DNA from: a bacterium D16-34
GTDB lineage: Bacteria; Actinomycetota; Coriobacteriia; Coriobacteriales; Eggerthellaceae
Direction of reading: 5' to 3'
Assembly: GCA_003612515.1 (NCBI GenBank)
Contig: RAZB01000001.1
Coordinates: forward strand, 434,001-498,000
Length of the DNA stretch: 64,000 bases
How positions within the stretch are numbered: position 1 is the first letter of the stretch; the number at the start of each line of letters is the position of its first letter. Shown in pieces: positions 45,279 to 54,782 of this stretch. The notes beneath the pieces were generated by a model. That model worked only from the letters and a program-made list of their open reading frames with translations, did no database searches and was not told the DNA's origin. The position numbers and the translations under genes are program-made.

Positions 45279-45797
45279 ATGAGAGATGACGACTACATGA
45301 CTTTAGCCATAAATGAGGCAATTCGGGCGTCTGCTGGCGGTGAAGTGCCAATAGGCGCTGTCGTTGTGTATGCTCCCGTTGATCCTGCGACACGAAAGCC
45401 ACTCGCAGAGCCGCGTATTATTGCGAAAGCGGGCAACCTACGCGAAGCCACCAACGATCCGGCGGGACATGCCGAGTTTTTAGCACTCAAGCAAGCAGCA
45501 CGTGAGTTGGATACGTGGCGTTTAACCGGGTGCACGGTATATGTGACGCTGGAACCTTGCATCATGTGTGCCGGGCTTATGCATCAATCGCGAATTGATA
45601 GGTGCGTATATGGCGCACCTGATTCAAAAGCGGGTGCACTTGGATCGCTCTATCAGATTAATGCTGATGACCGCCTTAATCATACGTTTGAAGTTACTGC
45701 AGGGGTAAAACAAGACGAATGCGCTCAGTTACTCAAAGATTTTTTTGCACAACGTCGCGCACAAAAGAAAGGAACGAAGGCTGATGCCTCACGTTGA
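45279..45797 (+). CDS. tadA: tRNA-specific adenosine deaminase
   Basis: A 172-residue deaminase making inosine at the wobble position of tRNA-Arg(ACG). Zinc-site motifs are HAE (His 64) and P-C-I-M-C (near 93). The N-terminus has the usual A-x-x-E-A-I-R-A and G-E-V-P-I-G-A-V-V segments. It overlaps ispE by 14 bases. No ribosome site precedes the ATG at 45279, and TATAAT sits six bases before it, so the mRNA is probably leaderless. Confidence 0.93.
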   Translation: MRDDDYMTLAINEAIRASAGGEVPIGAVVVYAPVDPATRKPLAEPRIIAKAGNLREATNDPAGHAEFLALKQAARELDTWRLTGCTVYVTLEPCIMCAGLMHQSRIDRCVYGAPDSKAGALGSLYQINADDRLNHTFEVTAGVKQDECAQLLKDFFAQRRAQKKGTKADASR

Positions 45798-46860
45798 CAT
45801 GATGGATACCGCAAAAGCGGCGCAAGAGGTTGAGTTACAAGCGTTTAAGCGCAGTGGTATTAAGCTGGTGGCGCCAGCAAAAGTTAACCTCTTTTTAGAC
45901 ATCGGCGAAAAACGCCCCGATGGATATCATGATGCAATTTCTATTATGCATGCACTGATGTTGCATGACGTCATTTGGATGCGTCGTGCAACAAGCGAAA
46001 AAGACTACGAGTATATTCGCCAACACACAACTTTGACAGACAATGAAAATGAACAGACGCCAGCCTTTGACGCTGAGACTCTTGAAGGCGAAAAGCCTGC
46101 GAGGCTTCCCGTTATAGCGAAGCTGAGCGAACGAGCCTTTGAAGGCATAGCGCCTCTTGCCATTCAGCCTCAGCGCAATATTGTTTGGAAAGCAATTATC
46201 AGGCTCGCAGAGGTTCTTGAACTTGAAAATCCGACACCGCTTTTTGTTCATTTGGAAAAACACATTCCATCTCAAGCAGGTCTTGGGGGAGGTTCGGCAG
46301 ACGCGGCTGCGGCACTTATTGGGGCAGCGGCATTGTGGGATATTCCCAAAGATGATCCACGTATAGAGCAAGTCGCGCAAGAGCTCGGAGCTGACGTGGC
46401 ATTTTTTCTCTACGGAGGTTGCACGTGCCTCAAAGGAGTAGGCGATACATTCGATCATATGCTTGAGCCAATGAATAAACCTGTTGTAATAGTGAAGCCG
46501 GATTTTGGTGTTTCAACGGCGCAATCGTATCAAGCATTCGACGAGGCTCCGTATCCGCTCTCAGATGAAACTCGCGCCGCTGCGCTTTCAGCAACATCAG
46601 CTGCAGAGGTGCCCCTTGCGAATAATCTCGCGTACGCTTCGGAATCACTTAAACCGGAACTAGCAGATATTCGCACATGGCTCACTGAGCAAGCCGGGGT
46701 GCAAGGTGCACTGATGTCAGGTAGCGGTTCAGCTACGTTTGCCGTGTGTGACACCTTCGATAATGCAACGGCTGTTGCGTCGCAAGCACAAAAGATGGGC
46801 CTGTGGGCACGAGCAACACTTTTTGGTTCGTTTAAGGCTGCCTTGGTTCCTACGCGTTAA
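45784..46860 (+). CDS. ispE: 4-diphosphocytidyl-2-C-methyl-D-erythritol kinase
   Basis: A 358-residue GHMP kinase of the MEP isoprenoid pathway, which supplies precursors for the menaquinone side chain. P-A-K-V-N-L-F-L and [14 protein letters not shown] are intact. Compared with E. coli IspE (283) there is an insertion of about 60 residues around 70-135, between the first strand region and N-I-V-W-K-A. ATG at 45784 is preferred because AAAGGAACGAAGG precedes it; an in-frame ATG 13 codons upstream has no site. Confidence 0.93.
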   Translation: MPHVDMMDTAKAAQEVELQAFKRSGIKLVAPAKVNLFLDIGEKRPDGYHDAISIMHALMLHDVIWMRRATSEKDYEYIRQHTTLTDNENEQTPAFDAETLEGEKPARLPVIAKLSERAFEGIAPLAIQPQRNIVWKAIIRLAEVLELENPTPLFVHLEKHIPSQAGLGGGSADAAAALIGAAALWDIPKDDPRIEQVAQELGADVAFFLYGGCTCLKGVGDTFDHMLEPMNKPVVIVKPDFGVSTAQSYQAFDEAPYPLSDETRAAALSATSAAEVPLANNLAYASESLKPELADIRTWLTEQAGVQGALMSGSGSATFAVCDTFDNATAVASQAQKMGLWARATLFGSFKAALVPTR

Positions 46861-46972
46861 CAACTGTATATGTGCATAAGTTATATATTCGCACCGTGCT
46901 ACAATGACCTGGTTCGTATGAATTTGGTTTTGCGGCTGAACGTGCGCAAATGGTGAAAAGGGGAACGCTCTC

Positions 46973-47527
46973 ATGACTGTGGTGTTAATTATTGTGCTTG
47001 TTATTGTGGTTGTCCTGGTTATAGCGCTCATTGCTCTATACAACAATCTCGTGAAATTGCGCAATATGGTGGATAACGCTTGGGCGCAAATTGACGTACA
47101 GCTGCAACGACGTCTCGATCTGATTCCGAACCTCGTTGAGACTGTCAAAGGATACGCAGCTCACGAGCGCGGAACGCTTGATGAAGTAACGCAAGCGCGT
47201 GCAGCTGTGGTGAATGCACAAACGCCGGAAGCAAAGATGGCCGCCGATAATGTTTTGACTGGTGCGCTTAAAAGTCTGTTTGCTGTGAGCGAAGCTTATC
47301 CTGATCTCAAGGCAAATGTTAACTTTCAACAACTGCAATCACAGCTTGAAACCACCGAAGATAAAATCAGCTATATGCGCCAGAGCTATAACGATACGGT
47401 TATGAAATATAACACCGCAATTCAGACGTTTCCCGCTGTGCTCGTAGCTGGCATGTTCGGTTTTACCAAAAAAGATAGCTTTGTTGCACAGGCTGATGCA
47501 ACAACCGCACCTCACGTTCAGTTTTAA
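46973..47527 (+). CDS. LemA family membrane protein
   Basis: A 184-residue protein with one N-terminal membrane helix, then the LemA core (Y-N-x-L-V-K-L-R-N-x-V-D-N-A-W-A-Q-I-D-V-Q-L-Q-R-R, P-N-L-V-E-T-V-K-G-Y). The function is unknown. It often occurs beside DUF2207 proteins, as it does here after a small membrane protein and a tRNA. The start follows AAAAGGGGA. Confidence 0.9.
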   Translation: MTVVLIIVLVIVVVLVIALIALYNNLVKLRNMVDNAWAQIDVQLQRRLDLIPNLVETVKGYAAHERGTLDEVTQARAAVVNAQTPEAKMAADNVLTGALKSLFAVSEAYPDLKANVNFQQLQSQLETTEDKISYMRQSYNDTVMKYNTAIQTFPAVLVAGMFGFTKKDSFVAQADATTAPHVQF

Positions 47528-47598
47528 TGAAGCGAAAGGCTAAGAGCTTACAAAGACACCTTAGCTTAGATACATAAGCAGATAAGGATAACCCTTTT

Positions 47599-47958
47599 AT
47601 GATGTTGGTTCGCCTCTCAAGAATAATTCCCTTTTTACTTGTGTTGGCTGTGCTTGCCGCCATCATTTATCTGGTGATGACCTATAGGCATTCACCTACG
47701 CGAGCCAAAGAAATTCTTATCAAGCTATTTATTGGAATAACATCTGTCACGTCGGTATTTTTTGCCCTCATGAGCTTATATGCATGGTTTGAGCACAATG
47801 ATGCCGTGTTTGATTTGGCGTTCAGCTTTTTGCTAACTATGCTTATTTGTTTGGGTGTCACGCTCTGGTGTCGAGCGGTCTTTTTAAAGCACCATCCGGA
47901 ATATCGCAAAAAGCCGCAGCGTGCAAAGCGCCTGAATTCTCGCGGTGGAAGAAAATAG
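47599..47958 (+). CDS. small membrane protein of unknown function
   Basis: A 119-residue protein with about three hydrophobic segments (10-28, 45-65 and 75-95) and a Lys/Arg-rich tail. It is between lemA and tRNA-Ser(GCT) in the same direction as lemA, 71 bases apart. The start may be the first or second of two adjacent ATG codons. I do not recognise the family. Confidence 0.7.
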   Translation: MMLVRLSRIIPFLLVLAVLAAIIYLVMTYRHSPTRAKEILIKLFIGITSVTSVFFALMSLYAWFEHNDAVFDLAFSFLLTMLICLGVTLWCRAVFLKHHPEYRKKPQRAKRLNSRGGRK

Positions 47959-47973
47959 GGGTGAAAATAGAAG

Positions 47974-48064
47974 TGGCGGAGAGCTGGGGATTCGAACCCC
48001 AGATACGCTTGTGGCGTATACTCGCTTAGCAGGCGAGCACCTTCGGCCTCTCGGTCAGCTCTCC
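47974..48064 (-). tRNA. tRNA-Ser(GCT)
   Basis: Minus-strand 91-base class II tRNA with acceptor GGAGAGC paired to GCTCTCC, discriminator G and CCA, and anticodon loop CTGCTAA reading GCT. Confidence 0.94.
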
Positions 48065-48137
48065 GCGAATAATGAGATGCGATTTGCTATGATACCGTGA
48101 CGTTGGGGAATGTGCAAGGACAGAGAGCTGATAAAAC

Positions 48138-50147
48138 ATGATGAGAGGAACACATCCACATAATTACAGCCTAAACCACCAGCGATTGGTTCATGTTGCA
48201 GCAGGTGTTGTAGCATGCATGGTGTTTTTGCTTGTAGTGCTCATGAGCGTGTTGTGTAACCCTGCCGAGGCGTTCGCAAAATCTTATACCATGCCACGCG
48301 TCAACATAGAAGCGCAGGTGGAAAGCGACGCATCGCTTCATGTCGTTGAACAACGCGTGTTTGATTTCGACGGTGATTTTTCTGCAGTGTGGTGGGATTT
48401 TGGTAGTCTGCCACAAAATGGCGAGATAAATGTTCGCTCTGTTTCGATTGGTTCAGCTAACGCCAAAGGCGAAGTTATTGGCGGCCTTACCGAGCTAGAA
48501 GATGTCCCATTTGCAACTGAATGGCGAAGCGCAGGCGGCCCTTCCAAAGATGCTTACTCATATGACTTGGCGCGAAACATGCTTTACGTGTTCTTCTCTG
48601 CGCATAACGAAAAGTTGGTAGTTCAGATTGATTATACGATTACTAATGCTGCACAAGCTTATGAGGATGTAGCCGATCTGTATTGGAAATATGTTGGGGC
48701 AGGCTGGGCGGAAAGCTCTCAAAATGTCACGATGAATATTTGGCTTCCCGTACCAGAGGGTCAAACCATAGTGCCTGGTGAAAACGTGAAGGCGTGGGGA
48801 CATGGTCCGGTCGATGGAACCGTGAGCATCCACGATGATGGCAGCGTTACCTATCACGTGAATAAAGTAGAGTCAGGTCAGTTCGCTGAAGCGCATATAT
48901 TGTTTCCCGTAGAATGGCTAACTAACTTATCTGATGAGGCAGCAGAGGCTCATAAAGGTGTTTTGCGCGCCCAAGAGGTACTCGAGCAAGAACGGGTTTG
49001 GGCTGATCAAGCTAACCGCGATCGCATCTTTTCGCTGCTTTTCGTACTAGGCATAGCGCTTATTTGTGTCTTGTTGTTGCTGTGGGCGCTTCGCGCATAC
49101 TTTAAGTATGGCAAAGAATATACGCCAGATTTTACCGATGAGTATTGGCGCGATGTTCCCATGCCTGGGATGCATCCTGCCGTTATTGGACGCTTGTGGC
49201 GCTGGAATCGGTCAAGCCAGGATGACTTTGTTGCAACCATTATGCATCTAGCTCACCTCGGTGCAATCAGAATTGATTCGGGTGCTTATCCGAAATCTCC
49301 TGGTAGTTCTCAAATGGTAGAAGATTGTTTTATCACGCGACTGCCTGGCGCTGATACGCTCACAAATCCTATAGACCAAAGAGCAGTGGTGACGCTTTTC
49401 ACGAAGTTTGCTGGTGGAGCAAACGCATTATGGTTTAACACTATCAAGCAATATGGCAAAGACCATCCGCAAGAGTTTTTAGATGCTATGGAGACGTGGC
49501 AGGGAGAAGTTTCTGCACAAACAAACGCTTACGATTTCTTTGAAGGCAAGGGGCAGCGCTATCAGGGCTATATTGTGTCAGCTGCATTTTTAGTAGTGAT
49601 TGGCGCGGTTGTAACCTGGATTCTAACAGAAAACTTCATTCCGATATTTTTTATGGCACCGACAGCGGTCGCACTGTTTGTAATTGCCAACTACATGCCA
49701 CGTCGAACAGTGTTTGGAAATGATCTTGTAGCGAAATGCAAGGCGTTACGCAACTGGCTTCGCGACTTTTCTACGCTTGATGAGCGTCCACCAACTGACG
49801 TGGTGGTATGGGGCGAATTTATGGTCTATGCCTACCTGTTTGGTGTAGCTGATCGCGCAATTAGTCAACTTAGACAAACGCAGCCAGAACTCTTTGAATA
49901 TCATGGCGAATATGGTCCGACCTATATGCCTTGGTGGTTCTGGTATACCGGTGGCTATACCGCGGGTGGCAGACCGGTATCTTCGTTAAGTAGTTCTTTT
50001 GATGCATCGCTTTCAAATACCGTGCATGTTGCCAATTCAGCACTTTCGGCAGCAAGCGGAAACTTTTCAAGCGGCGGCGGCTTTGGCGGCGGCTTCTCCG
50101 GTGGAGGTGGCGGCGGCTTTGGCGGCGGTGGGGGAGGCGCTCGTTAA
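48138..50147 (+). CDS. DUF2207 membrane protein
   Basis: A 669-residue membrane protein. A signal or membrane segment at about 20-45 precedes an extracellular beta-rich domain with many Trp (about 55-260), a membrane helix near 300, a cytoplasmic region, a pair of hydrophobic segments near 475-525 and a Gly-rich tail (alternating G-G-G-F-G-G). This layout matches DUF2207 proteins, which are commonly near lemA. The function is unknown. The tail is a normal feature of the family. Confidence 0.88.
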   Translation: MMRGTHPHNYSLNHQRLVHVAAGVVACMVFLLVVLMSVLCNPAEAFAKSYTMPRVNIEAQVESDASLHVVEQRVFDFDGDFSAVWWDFGSLPQNGEINVRSVSIGSANAKGEVIGGLTELEDVPFATEWRSAGGPSKDAYSYDLARNMLYVFFSAHNEKLVVQIDYTITNAAQAYEDVADLYWKYVGAGWAESSQNVTMNIWLPVPEGQTIVPGENVKAWGHGPVDGTVSIHDDGSVTYHVNKVESGQFAEAHILFPVEWLTNLSDEAAEAHKGVLRAQEVLEQERVWADQANRDRIFSLLFVLGIALICVLLLLWALRAYFKYGKEYTPDFTDEYWRDVPMPGMHPAVIGRLWRWNRSSQDDFVATIMHLAHLGAIRIDSGAYPKSPGSSQMVEDCFITRLPGADTLTNPIDQRAVVTLFTKFAGGANALWFNTIKQYGKDHPQEFLDAMETWQGEVSAQTNAYDFFEGKGQRYQGYIVSAAFLVVIGAVVTWILTENFIPIFFMAPTAVALFVIANYMPRRTVFGNDLVAKCKALRNWLRDFSTLDERPPTDVVVWGEFMVYAYLFGVADRAISQLRQTQPELFEYHGEYGPTYMPWWFWYTGGYTAGGRPVSSLSSSFDASLSNTVHVANSALSAASGNFSSGGGFGGGFSGGGGGGFGGGGGGAR

Positions 50148-50149
50148 GT

Positions 50150-51064
50150 ATGGAGCAACTCAAATACAAACTGCTTATTGTTGCAGCTACCATAATTTGG
50201 GGTCTGAGCTTTGTCTTTATGAAAGACGCCGTAGATGTTTTGCCGCCCGCATGGCTGATAGGCGTGCGCTTTATGGCGACTGGTCTCATTTTGGCAGTGG
50301 TGTTTCGTCGCAAATTCGCCGCTTCGCTTAATAAAGCCTATCTCATTCGCGGCACGATAATTGGTGTGTTGGTGTTTTTAGCTTTTTGGACGCAAACCAT
50401 TGGGCTGGCGCATACTACTCCCGGCAAAAATGCCTTTCTCACGGGAACCTATTGTGTGCTTGTTCCTTTCGCATGGTGGCTTTTCGCCCGGCGTCGTCCA
50501 ACGCGATACAACATTATCGCTGCTGTTCTTTGTGTAGCAGGCATAGGTCTTGTGTCGCTTCAAGAAAGCGCGGGGGACTTAACCTTAGGTTTTGGGGATG
50601 CGATGACGCTTGTGTGCAGTGTTTTTTTTGCGCTGCATATCGTTTATGTGTCAAAGTTCACCGACACCTGTGACGCTTTGGCGCTGACAGTCTATCAGTT
50701 CTTGGTTGGTGGTGTGTGCGGTATGCTCGTGGGCGCGTTTACCGAGACACTGCCGTCTCTGTCGGCTATTACCCCTGATTTTTTGTGGAACATGGTTTAT
50801 CTGGTGATATTCGCTTCATGCATGGCGCTCGTGTTCCAAAACATAGGGTTGGCTCATGTCGCACCTGCGCCAGCATCGCTTTTGTTGTCACTTGAATCGG
50901 TGTTCGGTGTGGTGTTTTCAGTGTTGCTCTATGGCGAAGTATTAACGCTTAAACTCGTGTGCGGCTTCGCTCTTATTTTCGGTGCTATTCTCATAAGCGA
51001 AATGTTGCCGCTCAAACTGGGCAAAGCAGCTGTTTCGGTGCCTGTCGAAACCGATACAGCCTAG
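50150..51064 (+). CDS. EamA/DMT-family transporter
   Basis: A 304-residue, ten-helix permease of the drug/metabolite transporter group with two EamA repeats (N-terminal W-G-L-S-F-V-F-M-K and C-terminal A-P-A-P-A-S-L-L-L-S-L-E-S-V-F-G). The substrate cannot be predicted. It begins 3 bases after the DUF2207 gene and its end lies just before aroK. Confidence 0.88.
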   Translation: MEQLKYKLLIVAATIIWGLSFVFMKDAVDVLPPAWLIGVRFMATGLILAVVFRRKFAASLNKAYLIRGTIIGVLVFLAFWTQTIGLAHTTPGKNAFLTGTYCVLVPFAWWLFARRRPTRYNIIAAVLCVAGIGLVSLQESAGDLTLGFGDAMTLVCSVFFALHIVYVSKFTDTCDALALTVYQFLVGGVCGMLVGAFTETLPSLSAITPDFLWNMVYLVIFASCMALVFQNIGLAHVAPAPASLLLSLESVFGVVFSVLLYGEVLTLKLVCGFALIFGAILISEMLPLKLGKAAVSVPVETDTA

Positions 51065-51126
51065 GTTGGCGGTATAATGACCAAAAAGGTTTGCAGATAA
51101 AAACCCAAAAGAAGGGAAAGGTTGCT

Positions 51127-51648
51127 ATGTCAGACAACAACATCGTTTTGATCGGCATGCCTGGTGCAGGTAAATCTACGCTTGGTATCGTGTTGGCAAA
51201 GATTATGAACAAAAACTTTGTCGATGCGGACTTGGTTATTCAAAGCCAGACCGATAAAACGCTGCAAAAGATTATTGATGCACTTGGTCCTGAAGGGTTT
51301 ATTGAGGTTGAAAACGAAATCCTCAGCGATATGAAAGCCGAGAACTCCATTATCTCAACTGGTGGTTCGGCGGTATATTCAGATGAGGCTATGGCTCATC
51401 TTGGTGAGATTGGAACCATCGTCTATCTCAAGATTTCCTACGATCAACTTGTTGAGCGCTTGTCTGACCTACAAGAGCGTGGCGTTGTTTTAAAAGGCGG
51501 CATCGGTATGAGCTTGCGTGAGCTTTATGACGAGCGCAAGCCACTCTATGAGCAGTATGCAGATATCACCGTTGACGTGAATGATCTATCAATTACGGCT
51601 GCCGCGCGAAAAGTTGCTGACGCAATAGAAAAAGCCAACGCCTCATAG
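51127..51648 (+). CDS. aroK: shikimate kinase
   Basis: A 173-residue kinase of the shikimate pathway, which leads to chorismate, the substrate of the menF gene later in the window. Walker A GMPGAGKS is at 10-17, with D-A-D and S-T-G-G-S segments for shikimate binding. The start chosen is ATG at 51127 after GGGAAAGG; a longer open frame upstream overlaps the transporter and is not supported. A TATAAT at 51073-51078 may be its -10. Confidence 0.9.
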   Translation: MSDNNIVLIGMPGAGKSTLGIVLAKIMNKNFVDADLVIQSQTDKTLQKIIDALGPEGFIEVENEILSDMKAENSIISTGGSAVYSDEAMAHLGEIGTIVYLKISYDQLVERLSDLQERGVVLKGGIGMSLRELYDERKPLYEQYADITVDVNDLSITAAARKVADAIEKANAS

Positions 51649-51664
51649 GAAAGCCAGGGGAGCT

Positions 51665-52450
51665 GTGCGATTTATATCGTGGAATGTAAACGGCTTGCGC
51701 GCCGTGCAGAAAAAAGGTTTCGAAGAGATAGTTCAGCAATTCGGAGCTGATATCTTCGCCATTCAAGAAACCAAATGTCGCCCAGAGCAAGTGGAGCTCG
51801 CGCTTCCGCAGTATCACGCTTATTGGTCTTCAGCCGAGAAAAAAGGCTATTCGGGTACCGCGGTTTTTACGCGGGAAGAGCCCCTGCAGGTTTTGCATGG
51901 GTTGGGGGACGACTACCTTGATACTGAGGGTCGCATTGTGGCGCTTGAGTTTGATGACTTTTGGTTTGTGAATGTGTATACGCCAAACGCTCAGAGTGAA
52001 TTGGCGCGCATTGATCATCGCCTGCAATGGGATGATGCGTTTCGTGATTTTTGCAAGGGCTTAGAGGTTGGCATTTTGCCCAGTGGTGATAAAAGCGAGC
52101 CGAAACCGGTCGTGATGTGTGGCGATTTTAATGTCGCGCACTTAGATATCGACCTGAAAAACCCCGAGCCCAATCGCGGGAACCCCGGTTTTTCCGACGA
52201 AGAACGCGACTCGTTTTCGGAGTTGCTTGCGGCGGAGTTTGTGGATACGTTTCGCTATATAAAGCCAGATGCAACAGGAGCTTATAGCTGGTGGAGCTAT
52301 CGGTTTAACGCGCGTGCTAACAATGCAGGATGGCGCATCGATTATTTTTTGGTGAGCGATGCGCTTTCGCACAAAATCCGTGCAGCAAGTATTTATCCGG
52401 AGGTTTTTGGGAGCGACCATTGTCCGGTTGGGCTCGAGTTGGATTTATAG
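51665..52450 (+). CDS. xth: exodeoxyribonuclease III
   Basis: A 261-residue AP endonuclease/3'-exonuclease of the ExoIII/Xth group, acting in base-excision repair. Active-site segments are I-S-W-N-V-N-G-L-R-A, I-Q-E-T-K, G-D-F-N-V-A-H and S-D-H-C-P-V. The start is GTG at 51665 behind AGGGGAG. Confidence 0.93.
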   Translation: MRFISWNVNGLRAVQKKGFEEIVQQFGADIFAIQETKCRPEQVELALPQYHAYWSSAEKKGYSGTAVFTREEPLQVLHGLGDDYLDTEGRIVALEFDDFWFVNVYTPNAQSELARIDHRLQWDDAFRDFCKGLEVGILPSGDKSEPKPVVMCGDFNVAHLDIDLKNPEPNRGNPGFSDEERDSFSELLAAEFVDTFRYIKPDATGAYSWWSYRFNARANNAGWRIDYFLVSDALSHKIRAASIYPEVFGSDHCPVGLELDL

Positions 52451-52555
52451 AAAACCGCGGCAAAGTATGCGTCTTTGCTATGATGGATGTCATTGATAGC
52501 AAAAAGGCATATGAGAGCCATGTGAAGTTAAAAAGACAAGGACGAAAGATAGTTC

Positions 52556-53122
52556 ATGGATAGAGCAAAGATTGAACAGGGTGTTCGCCTCATTTTGGAA
52601 GGTGTTGGAGAAGATCCGTCGCGTGAGGGGTTGCGCAAAACTCCAGAGCGTGTGGCAAAAATGTATGAAGAAGTGTTTGCGGGTATGAATGAAGATCCCG
52701 CAGTTCACTTTGAAACCACCTTTGATGAGCATCACGAAGAAATGGTGCTCGTTCGCGACATCCCGTTTTATTCTATGTGCGAGCACCATCTGGCACCATT
52801 TTTTGGTCATGCGCATATTGCCTACATTCCGTCCCCGGATGGTCGTATTTGCGGCTTGTCAAAGCTTGCTCGCCTGCTGGATGTTTTTGCGCGCCGTCCT
52901 CAGGTGCAAGAGCGTCTGACCTCGCAAGTTGCAGATACGCTTATGAAGGAGCTCAAGCCTCAAGGAGCTATTGTTGTTCTAGAGGCCGAGCACTTATGTA
53001 TGAGCATGCGTGGTGTTAAAAAACCGGGAACTCAAACAACAACAAGCGCTATTCGCGGCATTTTTGACGAAGATACCGCTGCGCGCGCAGAGGCGCTTTC
53101 GCTCATTTTCGCGCGTCGTTAA
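52556..53122 (+). CDS. folE: GTP cyclohydrolase I
   Basis: A 188-residue enzyme converting GTP to dihydroneopterin triphosphate for folate. Zinc ligands are in C-E-H-H-L-A-P-F-F and the later C-M-S-M-R-G-V segment; R-E-G-L-R-K-T-P-x-R-V is at the N-terminus. No other folate gene is adjacent. The ribosome site AAGGACGAAAG is somewhat distant from the ATG. Confidence 0.95.
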   Translation: MDRAKIEQGVRLILEGVGEDPSREGLRKTPERVAKMYEEVFAGMNEDPAVHFETTFDEHHEEMVLVRDIPFYSMCEHHLAPFFGHAHIAYIPSPDGRICGLSKLARLLDVFARRPQVQERLTSQVADTLMKELKPQGAIVVLEAEHLCMSMRGVKKPGTQTTTSAIRGIFDEDTAARAEALSLIFARR

Positions 53123-53202
53123 TAAGATTATTCTTGTATGAGCTATAAAGCAGCTTTTGTATACTTGCTGATGTGGTGCACCTAACCCGAAAGGAAAGTT
53201 CT

Positions 53203-53472
53203 ATGAAATGCGTTATCTCTGTACTTGGTAAAGATCGTAAGCGAATTGTTGCAACGGTTGCTACCGTACTCGCTGACTGTGGAGCAAATATCGATGACAT
53301 TAGTCAAACCCTCTTGGATGACATTTTCTCTATGACGATGCTTGTGACGCTTGAGCCGCAAGAGGCAGATTTTAATTGCGTACAAGAAAAACTCGATGAG
53401 GCAGCTTCAGCGCTTGGCGTGCAGATTATCATACAGCGCGAAGACGTGTTCCAGTCTATGTACACCATTTAG
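53203..53472 (+). CDS. ACT-domain protein (UPF0237)
   Basis: An 89-residue ACT-domain protein (MKCVISVLGKDRKRIVATVA, then G-A-N-I-D-D-I-S-Q-T). Family members are single ACT domains that probably sense a small molecule. Its usual companion, a DUF711 protein, is not present here. ATG at 53203 follows AAAGGAAAG. Confidence 0.88.
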   Translation: MKCVISVLGKDRKRIVATVATVLADCGANIDDISQTLLDDIFSMTMLVTLEPQEADFNCVQEKLDEAASALGVQIIIQREDVFQSMYTI

Positions 53473-53529
53473 TTGGCGAAAATTTAAGCGGCGTATATTC
53501 GCGAAATTCTACGGGATCGTTAGTAAGTC

Positions 53530-54009
53530 GTGCGGTTTTATGTCATAGCAGTCGGCAAGTTGAAGGAGCGTTTTTGGGTTGACGCCTGTGCGGAATACCT
53601 CAAACGCTTAAAGCCCTATGCAAAAACAGAGGTTATTGAGATTGCTGATGTGGATCCTGACCGTGCGGGGACAATTGCAGTGGCTCGTGCAAAAGAAGGA
53701 GAAGCCATCCTTCGTTCACTTAACGCACTACCAGCACAAACGCACGTTGTCGTGCTGGCAATTGAGGGGAAGCAACATACCAGCGAATCTTTCGCAAACC
53801 ATTTAGGTGAGCTCGGCCTTTATGGGCAAAGTGATGTGGCATTTATTATCGGTGGTTCTGACGGCGTGGACCAAGCAGTATATGATCGTGCGCGCGAGCA
53901 GCTTTCGTTTGGCAAGATTACGCTGCCTCATAATCTCGCGCGCGTGGTTTTGTTGGAACAACTTTACCGCGCACAAAAGATATTGCGGGGCGAACCCTAT
54001 CATAAGTAA
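53530..54009 (+). CDS. rlmH: 23S rRNA (pseudouridine1915-N3)-methyltransferase RlmH
   Basis: A 159-residue SPOUT methyltransferase. The start is GTG at 53530 (R-F-Y-V-I-A-V-G-K-L-K-E), and the SPOUT-fold glycine loop is present as F-I-I-G-G-S-D-G, with S-F-G-K-I-T-L-P-H-N-L-A-R toward the end. The length is normal. No clear ribosome site is seen. Confidence 0.93.
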   Translation: MRFYVIAVGKLKERFWVDACAEYLKRLKPYAKTEVIEIADVDPDRAGTIAVARAKEGEAILRSLNALPAQTHVVVLAIEGKQHTSESFANHLGELGLYGQSDVAFIIGGSDGVDQAVYDRAREQLSFGKITLPHNLARVVLLEQLYRAQKILRGEPYHK

Positions 54010-54210
54010 CTTCAAATCAACGTGTTTGAGCCACAACAGATTGTGTGTTGCTTTTCTTTAAACCACCAGTTATCGTAAATTTCATGCAAGTTTACTTTTC
54101 TTGCTATGGGCGCGCAATTAAATGTTAGTATTTTAGCACCATATAAATAAGTGGTATGTTGCTTACCCAAAATGAAAGTATGCTTACAAACATAATAAAG
54201 GAGCCACACC

Positions 54211-54576
54211 ATGGAGATTTTGCTCGATACCAATCAAGATGCCGCTGAAGAGCGTGTCGTTGATGACGTAAAAGTTGTCATTGCTTACACCAATGAATCT
54301 GATGCACCAGTAAGCGATAAAGAAATTCGTGCCTATATCGATCGTGGCAACCAGCAGCATATGGGATGTACGGTCACCGGACTTGGTCTTACTGTTGATG
54401 GCGAAGATATCGACATTCGCTACGAACTTTCTCCCGTTCCTTTTGAGCGTATTCGTCGTATTACCGGATATCTGGTGGGCACGATGGATCGTTGGAACGA
54501 CGCAAAGACTGCCGAAGAGCATGATCGCGTAAAGCATGGTGTAAACACAGGTTGCTCTTGCACCGAAGGTCGATAG
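54211..54576 (+). CDS. NrdD-like small protein (anaerobic RNR tail-like)
   Basis: A 121-residue protein whose C-terminal part (R-I-T-G-Y-L, then R-W-N-D-A-K and E-H-D-R-V-K-H-G) resembles the C-terminal segment of anaerobic ribonucleotide reductase (NrdD), but the catalytic domain is absent. C-x-C is at the very end. Small stand-alone proteins of this kind exist in anaerobes. The N-terminal 80 residues are not recognised. Start after AAAGGAG. Confidence 0.55.
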   Translation: MEILLDTNQDAAEERVVDDVKVVIAYTNESDAPVSDKEIRAYIDRGNQQHMGCTVTGLGLTVDGEDIDIRYELSPVPFERIRRITGYLVGTMDRWNDAKTAEEHDRVKHGVNTGCSCTEGR

Positions 54577-54665
54577 GGCGCAAGGCCAATCGTATGAGTT
54601 CGCTTGAGGACTATTTGTCAGTTTACCTATTCCGCGACTAACTTACATAGCATTTGTTAGTCCTA

Positions 54666-54693
54666 GAAGGCGTCGGATATTTCCGGCGCCTTC
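54666..54693 (+). terminator. terminator after the NrdD-like gene
   Basis: Stem GAAGGCGTCGG/CCGGCGCCTTC (54666-54676 and 54683-54693, one G-T pair) followed by GCCTTTG. T tract weak. Confidence 0.55.
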
Positions 54694-54782
54694 GCCTTTG
54701 TGATGAACGTGCGTGATGGGCGTGCGTGATGCAGGTTGCGTGACGGGTCAGCGGCTCGCTGCCTTTTGGCTACAACGCAAGC

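Noticed and set aside
48851-48868. TATCACGTGAATA in the DUF2207 gene
   Set aside because: Shares only the CACGTG centre with parS and is inside coding sequence.
50042-50144. Gly-rich repeat region at the end of the DUF2207 gene
   Set aside because: Such tails are usual in DUF2207 proteins, so it was not listed as an odd repeat.
52330-52563. 77-codon frame between xth and folE
   Set aside because: It mostly overlaps the end of xth in another frame, and the last 27 codons show no family likeness.
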